Shown: in pieces, positions 50,179 through 58,033 of the stretch
Position numbering within the stretch: position 1 is the stretch's first letter
Layout of the letters: each line of letters starts with the position of its first letter
Origin: RGIG4140 sp045638265
GTDB lineage: Bacteria; Pseudomonadota; Alphaproteobacteria; CAAHEQ01; UBA3637
DNA: 64,000 bases
Reading direction: 5' to 3'
Assembly (NCBI GenBank): GCA_045638265.1
Contig: JAZUBA010000050.1
Location: 48,523 to 112,522 of the forward strand
The notes under the pieces: model-generated
Seen by the model: the letters and a program-made list of their open reading frames with translations, nothing else
What the model was told of the DNA's origin: nothing
The model's database searches: none
Program-made: the position numbers and the translations under genes

Positions 50179-51810
50179 ATGAAAAATTCAAAAAACTTAT
50201 GCTATAATCAACTCAAAATACAACAATTTGGTTCAAAAACAGTTCAATATCCGCTTTCAAATGCCTGTTTTACTCGTCAAAATCGCTTAAAAACCGTATA
50301 TCATTCTGCGTACGCAAATGAACACGGTCGATCAATGGTGGAAATGCTGGGTGTTTTAGCTGTTGTTGGTGTGCTTTCAATCGGTGGAATTCAAGGTTAT
50401 ACGTATGCCATGAATAAATATCGGACGAATCAGATTCTCAATGAACTTAATATTGCCTCACATCAGTTGGCAACCGTATTGTTAAGAAATGAAAATGAAG
50501 AATTAGAGTTATCATTAGGTGAGCCATACGACAGCGGACGAATTGCATCAGCAGATTATGCGTTTAATTACGGATGTGGTAATGGATTGGCAGAAGAAGA
50601 TTGTAGTATAGATGAAACAGGCTATTGGTTTGCACTAAATGGTGTACCTGAAACAATTTGTAAAAATATGATGACAATGGTAGACGGTATGCCTTATTTA
50701 GCTGAAAAAGAATTAAATGGGACGATTGTGGCAGATGGTACGGCTTGTGCTGATGAAAATAACGAAATTACGTTTTTATTTAATTCGGATGGCTCGGGTG
50801 AGCTTTCAGAAAACACAGGCAATAATGACGGAACAAGCGGTGAAGAAAATGGTGGAAATGGTAAAAATGGAGATGATGAAACAGAAGAAACACCACCTGT
50901 TGACTGTGGTTCACATGGAACGTGGAATAAAAACTTGAACAAATGTGTTTGTCAAAGTGGTTGGGGCGGTAACACATGTGAAAAATCCATTGATGAAACA
51001 TGTTCTGAAAATGGCTACTGGATGTCATCACGAGGATTATGTGTTTGCAAAGAGGGATTCGGTGGTTTAAATTGTGATCAAGATCCTCGTGAAGTTTGTA
51101 ACAATAGAGGTACATGGGATGGCTGTGGCGGTGGTTGTTTATGTGAAAGCGGTTATGGTGGAACATACTGTCAAAACGAAATAAATGATAAATATTGTAA
51201 TAATGGCGTATGGGTGAATAATACTTGGGGTACCGATGGTTATTGTAAATGTAATACAGGATTTGGTGGTCAAAATTGCTCTATGACTCAAGAAGAAGCA
51301 AATGCACAATATTGTAATGATGGCGGTGGTATTTGGAAGAGTTCAATGGATGGTGGATTTTGCAAATGTACTAATGGTTTAGGAGGTAGGTATTGCACTG
51401 AAGAAGTTGATAAAACGTGCAGTGGAAAAGGAACATGGAAAGAGGCAACAGATACAAGAGAAGCACATTGTGATTGTTATATGAATAAAGGTTATGGTCC
51501 AGATTGTTCCTTAACGTACGCTGAAATGGAAAAAGGCGATACTTGTAGTAATAACGGTCGTTGGTATAACGGTCGTTGTGAGTGCGACGATGGATATACT
51601 GGCGATGATTGTTCCATAACATGTCAACATAGAATTGAATTTTCTGGAATTGATGGTTATTGTACCTGTGATGCTGGTTGGGCTGGCGAAGGTTGTGATG
51701 TTTTAGAAAAAAACTATTGTATAAATGGGGTTTGGAATACGCAAGCCAAACATTGTCTTTGTGAAAACGGATGGATAGGTGAAAGTTGCGATATACCAGC
51801 TAACAACTAA
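50179..51810 (+). CDS. Pilin-like surface protein with nine EGF-like modules (locus P4)
   Basis: 543 residues. A 50-residue leader ends NEHG, then RSMVEMLGVLAVVGVLSIGG: prepilin-type site, Glu at +5. The pilin region (residues ~50-215, with YTYAMNKYRTNQILNELN, YAFNYGCG, FNSDGSGEL) is close to P1 and P2. After an acidic Gly/Asn linker come nine repeats of about 30 residues with C..xGxW...C.C..GxGGxxC, typical of EGF-like/tenascin-type modules (six-cysteine pattern partly reduced). The last ends GESCDIPANN. EGF arrays are rare in bacteria and suggest host-matrix contact or rigid spacing. A modest AGGGG site precedes the ATG. Confidence 0.82.
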   Translation: MKNSKNLCYNQLKIQQFGSKTVQYPLSNACFTRQNRLKTVYHSAYANEHGRSMVEMLGVLAVVGVLSIGGIQGYTYAMNKYRTNQILNELNIASHQLATVLLRNENEELELSLGEPYDSGRIASADYAFNYGCGNGLAEEDCSIDETGYWFALNGVPETICKNMMTMVDGMPYLAEKELNGTIVADGTACADENNEITFLFNSDGSGELSENTGNNDGTSGEENGGNGKNGDDETEETPPVDCGSHGTWNKNLNKCVCQSGWGGNTCEKSIDETCSENGYWMSSRGLCVCKEGFGGLNCDQDPREVCNNRGTWDGCGGGCLCESGYGGTYCQNEINDKYCNNGVWVNNTWGTDGYCKCNTGFGGQNCSMTQEEANAQYCNDGGGIWKSSMDGGFCKCTNGLGGRYCTEEVDKTCSGKGTWKEATDTREAHCDCYMNKGYGPDCSLTYAEMEKGDTCSNNGRWYNGRCECDDGYTGDDCSITCQHRIEFSGIDGYCTCDAGWAGEGCDVLEKNYCINGVWNTQAKHCLCENGWIGESCDIPANN

Positions 51811-51954
51811 TCATTATACCCTACTCTTACACTCACAGAAAATCAATCATTATGAGTTGATATGTCTTAAAAATGCCACGTTCAACGGTTGATATATTTC
51901 TCATTGCTTTATTTAAAACTAAAAAATTGATTTTCGCGGTATGAATAAAAACGT

Positions 51955-52004
51955 AAAGACACACCACAGCGTGTAGTTTTCTCTACACAATGCAGTGTGT
52001 CTTT
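51955..52004. repeat. Prophage-border hairpin H1
   Basis: Two nested stems, AAAGACACAC / GTGTGTCTTT outside and GTGTAG / CTACAC inside. The flanks AATTGATTTT (51926) and ATATAAATTCAATTT also resemble those of the hairpin at 59691. It fills the 51811-52030 gap between P4 and the last phage gene. No T run follows on either strand. Confidence 0.75.
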
Positions 52005-52030
52005 GGTGTCATATATCATATAAATTCAAT

Positions 52031-52150
52031 TTAATTCTCTAAAAAAGGAATTTCTAACCCAAAAGCAGCTAGTATTCCGCCAATTAATATTGTAACCAAC
52101 GGTTTTTTATTTGCTCTGATGTATGTTATAAATCGTCCAAACATTGTCAT
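52031..52150 (-). CDS. Small membrane protein of the phage lysis module
   Basis: ATG 52150 has GGAGG 4 bp upstream and overlaps the endolysin stop (ATGA type), which favours it over the longer frame. The 39-residue product has one hydrophobic segment (PLVTILIGGILAAFGLEI). Size, position after the endolysin and a single membrane helix suggest a lysis accessory or pinholin-like peptide. The family is unknown. Confidence 0.6.
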   Translation of the reverse strand: MTMFGRFITYIRANKKPLVTILIGGILAAFGLEIPFLEN

Positions 52151-52578
52151 TTCACCTCCTTTCCTTTTCGCATAAGTGTTGATAAAACGGTTGCACGTCG
52201 CCCAACCTGCTCTGCCCATCGGCTATTAAGCATTTCTTCCGATGCACCACCATAATCACGAATCATTAACGCTTTTATCATACGTTTAAACCCTAAAAAT
52301 CCGTTTATTCCTAAATTAAACACCATCTCAATCACAACGCCTTGACGGATAAGATTGAGCGTTTCAAACCAAGAAAACGTATCTCGGCATAAGTTTTCGC
52401 AAGATTTTAAATCGTTTTCCAACAGATAAAATGCTTCATTTTGCGATAATCCAACATCGTCCAAATTGCGTCCGATACCAATTGTCAATTTACCTGCCGA
52501 ACAACGATAAGGTTTTAAATGCAATCCTTCGTGTTTAAGGATGCGATTTTTAAGCGTAGATGTAACAGCTGATTTCAT
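52147..52578 (-). CDS. Phage endolysin, GH24 lysozyme type
   Basis: 143 residues. The T4-lysozyme-like core is LKNRILKHEGLHLKPYRCSAGKLTIGIGRNLDD: catalytic Glu in KHEG, then the T in LTIGIG. NLGINGFLGFKRMIKAL and SRWAEQVGRRATVLSTLM close the fold. It hydrolyses host peptidoglycan for release. There is no signal peptide, so it needs a holin. AGGAG precedes the ATG. It lies between two small membrane proteins. Confidence 0.9.
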   Translation of the reverse strand: MKSAVTSTLKNRILKHEGLHLKPYRCSAGKLTIGIGRNLDDVGLSQNEAFYLLENDLKSCENLCRDTFSWFETLNLIRQGVVIEMVFNLGINGFLGFKRMIKALMIRDYGGASEEMLNSRWAEQVGRRATVLSTLMRKGKEVK

Positions 52579-52802
52579 TGTTTTTTAATCTCCTGAATAA
52601 TAAGTGTTTTTAATTCGTCTATTTTAGATTCAACCCGCACAATATCCGAACGCATAGCGTATTGACCGGCATCTTGAGCAACCCGTAATTCAAAGAGAGA
52701 AACATCTTTTTTCACCTCATTGATTTGTCCCAACAGATACAGAACAATCGGGATAAGAATACCGGTTACCGTTTTGTGCAGGTGTTCATGAAATTTTTCC
52801 AT
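52575..52802 (-). CDS. Phage holin/spanin-like small membrane protein
   Basis: 75 residues: a short N-terminus, one hydrophobic segment (TVTGILIPIVLYLLGQI, residues ~10-27), then a charged coiled-coil with VRVESKIDELKTLIIQEI. The stop overlaps the endolysin start by 4 bp. This location and architecture fit a holin or inner-membrane spanin, but the sequence alone cannot tell which. AGAGG precedes the ATG. Confidence 0.68.
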   Translation of the reverse strand: MEKFHEHLHKTVTGILIPIVLYLLGQINEVKKDVSLFELRVAQDAGQYAMRSDIVRVESKIDELKTLIIQEIKKQ

Positions 52803-52834
52803 TGTCTATACCTCTTGTAACGATAATGATGTAT

Positions 52835-52864
52835 AAAAAAAAGCCGTTAAAAACTTAACGGCTT
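52835..52864 (-). terminator. Rho-independent terminator of the phage lipoprotein gene
   Basis: On the minus strand AAGCCGTTAA / TTAACGGCTT stem, followed by eight Ts. Confidence 0.88.
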
Positions 52865-52883
52865 AAAGTAATAATATTGTTTT

Positions 52884-53567
52884 TTATTTTAAATTTTTTT
52901 TCAAACGACTTGCATCTTGATTAATACGATGTCTTATTTTTTCTAATGCATCTTTTAAATTGTTAGCTGCAACTTTTCGGTCAGCAGATAAATTATTATA
53001 TCCCCACCACATTGCAACATAATCTTTATTATTTACATTTTCAACATAACGTCCGATAACTTCTTTTTTGTTATTTACAATTTGAACTTCAACTTCCAAC
53101 GTTTCAGCAACCTCTCTTTTAGGGAAACCAATTAGATTAAGTCCACCAAAAGACAGTAAAGAAGCCAGAGGATAAATAAATGAACCCTCTTCGCCTCTGT
53201 ATCCTAATCTTAAAACGACAAAGCCTTTTTTAGCACCATATTGTTCCATAATATTTTCACGTACTTCTTTGTTGAAAATATTGATAGTATCGTTCACACG
53301 AGCATCGTTATATTGTGTACCAGTTGTTTTCGTTGCCTGTACCCAATTAACCATATTTTGATTGTGTGAATATGCTGTTCCGTAATTATTAACGCTTCCG
53401 ATATAAGTTCCGACCGAATAAGTTGATTCTAAATTATGCAAATCAACAATTGTTTCTAATGGCGGTAATAAATTTTGATTAGGTTGAATGGTTGGATTTA
53501 AATCTTGATACGATAGACTCTGACATCCAGACAATAATAATAAAGCAAATAACCATAATTTTTTCAT
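52884..53567 (-). CDS. Lipoprotein in the phage region
   Basis: ATG 53567 (the frame opens one codon earlier at TTG) with AGGAG upstream. The signal is LLLLSGCQSL with lipid-attachment Cys. The 227-residue mature protein contains NSKKGFVVLRLGYRGEEGSF-like sequence (AKKGFVVLRLGYRGEEG), ETLEVEVQIVNNKKEVIG and DYVAMWWGYNNLS. It is probably periplasmic on a membrane. A prophage-encoded lipoprotein of this size may alter host susceptibility (lysogenic conversion), but the family is not recognised. Confidence 0.72.
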   Translation of the reverse strand: MKKLWLFALLLLSGCQSLSYQDLNPTIQPNQNLLPPLETIVDLHNLESTYSVGTYIGSVNNYGTAYSHNQNMVNWVQATKTTGTQYNDARVNDTINIFNKEVRENIMEQYGAKKGFVVLRLGYRGEEGSFIYPLASLLSFGGLNLIGFPKREVAETLEVEVQIVNNKKEVIGRYVENVNNKDYVAMWWGYNNLSADRKVAANNLKDALEKIRHRINQDASRLKKNLK

Positions 53568-53662
53568 CAAACAATCTCCTCAATGTTTTCACAATACATA
53601 CAAGTGTATTTTACTTCAAAAAAATAAAATTGCAAGAAAAAATAAAACGAGCTGTTACAACC

Positions 53663-54403
53663 CTACATCATGTCCCACAAACGAGAACCCTGTGATGTTG
53701 AATGAGTTGCATTTAACAAGCGTGCATATTGTTGTGCAGGTGTTAATTCCCCTGTATCTCCCATTAATAAGGAATTATAAGCTCTGTTTGGCTCCGATAA
53801 ATTAATGGTCATATTCTCTAATGACACATCGTTTTGTGGCATTATTGGTTGTTGCATTCCCTGTTGCGAAAAGCCATTTATCTGCTGAGATACAGGTACA
53901 TCTAAAACAGATGGCATATGATATACATCCGTTCTGTTCGGTGAAATATAACCAACACCGTTAATCGTGTTATCTGTCGGATAGGATGAAGTAACCTGAA
54001 ACGGATTAGATGCAAACGTATTGACAGATGTATTATTCAACGGTTGAACGGGTGTCGGAGTTGCTACTGGAACTGAAACAGGGGTAAATGACGATTGATT
54101 CGGACGATATGCAACCATTTGTGTTGGCTGATAAGTTGTTGACTTAATGCCCAAATATGGTTCATATTGGCGATTAACACTCGGATTATCCAAATATTGA
54201 TTGAGTATATCATTTTCACGTTTTTTAACACCTACCTGACTGCTCAACATATCATTGGATAAAAACCCTTTTTTCAAATCCTGACCGGCTTTAAAACCAC
54301 TCAATATTGCTTCGGGTAATTTTTCAACCGCAGACATATCCAATGCTTTCGGTGCTTGATTGTTAATATTATAAATTTCGTTTGCATAATTGAATTTTGA
54401 CAT
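53663..54403 (-). CDS. Phage hypothetical protein, Gln/Pro/Ser-rich
   Basis: 246 residues, low complexity in the middle (SFTPVSVPVATPTPVQPLNN), with an ordered N-terminus (MSKFNYANEIYNINN) and C-terminus (ELTPAQQYARLLNATH). No membrane segment. AAGGAG precedes the ATG. It is paired with the next gene in a minus-strand unit; such pairs in podovirus-like phages encode virion or ejected proteins. The function is inferred from place only. Confidence 0.6.
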   Translation of the reverse strand: MSKFNYANEIYNINNQAPKALDMSAVEKLPEAILSGFKAGQDLKKGFLSNDMLSSQVGVKKRENDILNQYLDNPSVNRQYEPYLGIKSTTYQPTQMVAYRPNQSSFTPVSVPVATPTPVQPLNNTSVNTFASNPFQVTSSYPTDNTINGVGYISPNRTDVYHMPSVLDVPVSQQINGFSQQGMQQPIMPQNDVSLENMTINLSEPNRAYNSLLMGDTGELTPAQQYARLLNATHSTSQGSRLWDMM

Positions 54404-54423
54404 TTCTTTTCTCCTTATTTCAT

Positions 54424-55101
54424 TTATATAAAAGCACCCATACCGGCAGCCCCAAGTTGCAAACCTGATTTTAAGACACTCATAGTATTATTAAAGCTTT
54501 GTTGTTTGGCGGCTGCCCGTTGAGCATTAACACCCTGCTGGACAGAATATTGATTTAATCGGTTTTCATATCCTGTCGGGGTGTTTTGTAATAGTGTATA
54601 AATTTGATTGACAGCATTAATCCGTGAATTGTTATTCAATTCTGCCGCACTTATACTGTTGTTTAAACTTTGTGTAAAGGCATCTTGTCCCGTTGTTACA
54701 CTGTTATAGGCGGCTTGATTTAATGCATTGTTTTGCTGTTGTGTTAAATCGTTAACAGCTCGCTGATACGCTTCGGAACCAACACTCAAACCCTGATTTG
54801 CCAAACGGGTTTCTAAATCGGCCATTTGGGTTTGATATTGGGGTGTTAATTTATCTAAATATGATTGATACACTGCATTTTCAGCCCGTTGACGTGCTTC
54901 ATCGGAACCATCAACCGAATAAATAAAATCGGGCATTGAGGATAACGATTGCGACAAACGATAGGCTTCCTGTCCCATCAGATGAGAGGCATTATCCGAA
55001 TACGAAGTATCGTAATTTTTTAAATAGTTTAAGTATGAATCCCCTGCACTTGTGTCCGCTTTAACATTTGTGCCAAGGACTGAACCAATAGCTTTACTCA
55101 T
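54424..55101 (-). CDS. Phage virion-associated (ejection-type) helical protein
   Basis: 225 residues. A long helical region with MADLETRLANQGLSVGSEAYQRAVNDLTQQQNNALNQAAYNSV is a pattern common in phage DNA-ejection or tail-linked proteins (L-x-x-x-G-L-x-x-G-S-x-A-Y-x-x-A). The C-terminus ends in a hydrophobic stretch (GLQLGAAGMGAFI) that could insert in membrane. AAGGA precedes the ATG. Virion function is inferred from pattern and context. Confidence 0.65.
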   Translation of the reverse strand: MSKAIGSVLGTNVKADTSAGDSYLNYLKNYDTSYSDNASHLMGQEAYRLSQSLSSMPDFIYSVDGSDEARQRAENAVYQSYLDKLTPQYQTQMADLETRLANQGLSVGSEAYQRAVNDLTQQQNNALNQAAYNSVTTGQDAFTQSLNNSISAAELNNNSRINAVNQIYTLLQNTPTGYENRLNQYSVQQGVNAQRAAAKQQSFNNTMSVLKSGLQLGAAGMGAFI

Positions 55102-55219
55102 TTTATTTTCCTTTCTGTTAGAGTTATTAAGATAAAAAAAATCAACGGATGTATGTATTTCATCCGTTGAAGTGTAAAAATTGTTGTATGTTTTTTGAGT
55201 GAAGAGATATTGAGGGTAT

Positions 55220-55648
55220 CTAATGTATCACACTGTAAATATAAGCAATACACCCCCTACAATCGCAATATTCGTTTCTTTGGCGTTTAGGTTGATGATG
55301 TCTTTCATTGCGTATTCTTACCTTTAATCCAAAATATTTAAATAATTCATCTTTTAGAGCCAACATAAAAATTATAGCGAGTATATGAAATAAAATCCAC
55401 CACCGAAACAAACGACCGACAAAAGCAAACAATGTTACACCAAACGGATATTTTTGTTTTAAAGGGGCAAATATATCTTTTCGCCAAAACAGATGCATTG
55501 CCGGCAATAATCCATATACACACAAAACAACATTAAAATTTATTACAGATAATAAAAACAACTGCGTTATTACTGTAAATATAAGCAGGACCGCCCACAC
55601 AATGGCAATATTCGTTTCTTGGGCGTTTAGGTTGATAATGTCTTTCAT
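55220..55648 (-). CDS. Multi-pass membrane protein of a duplicated phage-region family (M-c)
   Basis: 142 residues beginning MKDIINLNAQETNIAIVWAV, the family leader, with three hydrophobic segments. The motif DIFAPLKQKYPFGVTLFAFVG resembles DWLAPVKKRFPFVVLVLSYLG of the paralogue at 56801. The last ~25 residues are read from sequence of the truncated copy in another frame, so the C-terminus is probably altered. It is the third membrane gene in an alternating membrane/secreted cassette. The function is unknown. Confidence 0.65.
   Translation of the reverse strand: MKDIINLNAQETNIAIVWAVLLIFTVITQLFLLSVINFNVVLCVYGLLPAMHLFWRKDIFAPLKQKYPFGVTLFAFVGRLFRWWILFHILAIIFMLALKDELFKYFGLKVRIRNERHHQPKRQRNEYCDCRGCIAYIYSVIH
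55228..55308 (-). pseudogene. Truncated leader of the MKDIINLNA membrane-protein family
   Basis: A 26-codon frame begins MKDIINLNAKETNIAIV, identical in its first 17 residues to the full-length gene at 58034-58681, and ends at TGA soon after. It overlaps, in another frame, the 3' end of the 55220-55648 gene. It is a remnant of a tandem duplication. Confidence 0.7.
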
Positions 55649-55671
55649 ATTGCATTCTTTCGTTCTATCAT

Positions 55672-55845
55672 AACCATCTTTCGTTTATTATAGAACAAAA
55701 AGAATACAAGTCAAGGATTATTTTTGAAAAGGGGTACTTTTTTTATTCTTTTGGTTTAAGTGATTTTTTAGTCCATAACTCACCGGGTTTGTATACTCCT
55801 TTACCTTCTGTACAAGAAGAATCTAAACATTCCGGTGTATCATAA
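55672..55845 (-). repeat. Tandem duplication block, copy 1
   Basis: Nearly identical to 57427-57600, covering the 3' end of an S gene and the intergenic region before the M gene leader. The period is about 1.75 kb. Confidence 0.88.
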
Positions 55846-56669
55846 TCATCTTCCGGTAAAACATCTATTGTTTGAATTGTATAACTACCACTATCCTCAT
55901 TACGACCATATACGCCTGTTTCACTAACGGCATAGACTAGCCCGTTATCCCAATATTTATGTGTTATTTCATATGTAACATCTTCATAAATATATTCAAC
56001 TTCTGAGTTACACAAACCTGATTCATCACACCACTGTTGTGTCCAACATTGCATTCTGATTTTACCGATTTTATTTTCCAACAATTGACAATTTCCAACT
56101 ATGATTTTGAAATTGTCACCATCATCATATCCAACAATAATTTCTTCCGGTGTTACTTTGTTTTGACTTGAATTTTGTTTCTGTATTCGATAAAATCGCT
56201 TATCTATAAATTCCTGTTGCTCCAAAAATTTTTTAGGATTAAATATTTCCTCGTCTTCTTGACAAAAAAAGTCTAAACATTCCGGTGTATCATAATTGTC
56301 TTCCGGTAAAACTTCTATTATTCTCGTTTTATCATAATTTTATTCTTTAACAACATACACCATTTTTTTGTCTGCATACCGAACTTTATGCGTTATTTCA
56401 AATATCAAATTAACATCATAAATTTCATTAGGTTGTTGGCATTTCATATGAATTTTACCGATATTATTTTCCAATAATTGACATTTATCTATTGTTTCAG
56501 AATGAGAATTTCGCGAATAACTAATTATTCCTTTTTCCGGTGTCAATTTTAAATCACCAACGGCAGCAAAACTTTTCTGAATCCGATAAAATCGCTTATC
56601 TACAAATTCTTCTGCCCTTACCTGAAAACTCATCAATAACAGCGTCATAACTAATATCACATATCGCAT
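55743..56669 (-). pseudogene. Two-domain secreted protein split by an in-frame stop (S-b)
   Basis: The first part (56669-56340) has signal peptide MRYVILVMTLLLMSFQVRAE and the domain EEFVDKRFYRIQK...CQLLENNIGKI, then stops at TAA 56342-56340. The same frame continues at once with 38 codons homologous to the end of the S-a domain (LPEDNYDTPECLD). It then runs into a second copy (EFIDKRFYRIQ ... CLDSSCTEGKGVYKPGELW) ending at 55743. The intact gene would thus encode a signal peptide and two repeats of a ~150-residue Cys-containing domain. The second part alone has only a TTG start and no signal. Confidence 0.75.
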
Positions 56670-56800
56670 ACTTAACTCCTTATCACTTCTTTGGCGTTTG
56701 TATTCTCTCTTACTTAAAAGTTGCTATTTTGTATACATCGCCCCTTAAAAAAAATCAAGAAAAAAGAAACCTTACCGAATTTCAATTGAAATGGCTCTCT

Positions 56801-57310
56801 TTATCCATATAAAAAATAGATGAATAACACGAGCAAAAAGCCGATAAACACACTCGTCAATCTCTCTAATGGTGTTAAGCATTTATATCCGATTAAAACA
56901 ACAGATGTATTCGTTTCTTTTGCTTTTTTTTGTTTGTAAAATACAATAAACAAACAACACAAGAGCAAAGAAATAGAACAAATAACAAATATCGGCTGAT
57001 AAATTAAATCAATCCATGTTTCAGTCCATACTTTACCGTCATAAAGAGCCGATAAAAAACGAGCAAAAAACAAAAAGAATCCCAATAAAAACGTATATTT
57101 CATCCACACGCCCAAATAAGACAAGACTAAAACGACAAATGGAAATCGTTTTTTAACAGGTGCCAACCAATCACAAAACAAGAACAAATGAACAAACACC
57201 AGTAATCCGATACTTATTTTTACCCCTAACGCCTCCATATTCGGATGATACAAATAGAATGCAGGAATAAACAACCATATCAGAAAATTATTTGTTTGCA
57301 ACGGTGTCAT
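56801..57310 (-). CDS. Multi-pass membrane protein of the phage-region family (M-b)
   Basis: ATG 57310 (AAGGA upstream) gives 169 residues with about four hydrophobic segments. DWLAPVKKRFPFVVLVLSYLG and WMKYT match SIKQKLPRVMGFLACLGQ and CIKHT in M-a. ETNTSVVLIGYKCLTPLERLTSV matches ENYPIAIGYQLLNKQQKINAV. A separate 23-codon leader (57331-57402) lies just upstream, so M-b seems to have lost its original first segment and restarted at an internal ATG. Confidence 0.7.
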   Translation of the reverse strand: MTPLQTNNFLIWLFIPAFYLYHPNMEALGVKISIGLLVFVHLFLFCDWLAPVKKRFPFVVLVLSYLGVWMKYTFLLGFFLFFARFLSALYDGKVWTETWIDLIYQPIFVICSISLLLCCLFIVFYKQKKAKETNTSVVLIGYKCLTPLERLTSVFIGFLLVLFIYFLYG

Positions 57311-57330
57311 AATATATATCCTTTCAGGAA

Positions 57331-57402
57331 TTAAATAAACATCAACGCCCACACAATGGCAATATTCGTTTCTTTGGCGTTTAGGTTGATAATGTCTTTC
57401 AT
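57331..57402 (-). pseudogene. 23-codon leader fragment MKDIINLNAKETNIAIVWA
   Basis: An ATG frame identical at its start to the M-a and M-c genes ends at TAA after 23 codons, 20 bp before the M-b start. It could be a coupled leader peptide or simply a remnant. Confidence 0.65.
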
Positions 57403-57426
57403 TGCGTATTCTTTCATTCTATAATA

Positions 57427-57600
57427 ACCATCTTTCGTTTATTATAGAACAAAAAGAATACAAGTCAAGGATTATTTTTGAAAAGGGGTACTTTTTTTAT
57501 TCTTTGTGGTTTAAGTGATTTTTTAGTCCATAACTCACCGGGTTTGTATACTCCTTTACCTTCTGTACAAGAAGAATCTAAACATTCCGGTGTATCATAC
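57427..57600 (-). repeat. Tandem duplication block, copy 2
   Basis: See 55672-55845; the two blocks differ by only a few bases. Confidence 0.88.
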
Positions 57601-58016
57601 TCATCCTCCGGTAAAACAGCCATTGTACGATAAATTCTTACTCCGTGTGTTTCCCATACTCCATACACAACTTCATTAAACGACCAATATTTTTTCGTAA
57701 TTTCAAATGTAATCGGAGTGGGATTTTTTACAACACCTAAATCACATTTTCCTGATGTCATACAAAACTTCATCGTCTTACATTTTAATGTAATTTTTCC
57801 GATTTTATTTTCTAACAAATGACAGCCTTCTAAAATGGACATATACGATGTATCATCTCCATAGCCTATAATTATTTTTTCTGGTGTTACTTTAACATCC
57901 CCTGCATTACGGGAATATTCATTTTGTATCCGATAAAATCGCTTATCTACAAATTCTTCTGCCCTTACCTGAAAACTCATCAATAACAGTGTCATAACTA
58001 ATATCACATACCGCAT
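57465..58016 (-). CDS. Secreted protein of the phage-region family (S-a)
   Basis: 183 residues with signal peptide MRYVILVMTLLLMSFQVRAE. The mature domain contains FVDKRFYRIQNEYSRNAGDV, KVTPEKIIIGYGDD, CHLLENKIGKITLKC, TFEITKKYWSFNEVVY and EDEYDTPECLDSSCTEGKG. It is the intact single-domain version of S-b. Predicted periplasmic and disulfide-bonded. It is paired with membrane gene M-a (18 bp upstream). Pairs of a secreted and a membrane protein in a prophage suggest superinfection exclusion or toxin/immunity, without direct evidence. Confidence 0.75.
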   Translation of the reverse strand: MRYVILVMTLLLMSFQVRAEEFVDKRFYRIQNEYSRNAGDVKVTPEKIIIGYGDDTSYMSILEGCHLLENKIGKITLKCKTMKFCMTSGKCDLGVVKNPTPITFEITKKYWSFNEVVYGVWETHGVRIYRTMAVLPEDEYDTPECLDSSCTEGKGVYKPGELWTKKSLKPQRIKKVPLFKNNP

Positions 58017-58033
58017 TTTACTCTCAACTTTTT

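Noticed and set aside
49961..50179. 72-codon plus-strand frame ending at the P4 start
   Set aside because: It lies across the inverted-repeat element and promoter; length is due to low stop density in the T-rich strand.
50780..51166. His-rich minus-strand frame of 128 codons
   Set aside because: Antisense of the EGF-like array; composition follows from the repeated codons on the coding strand.
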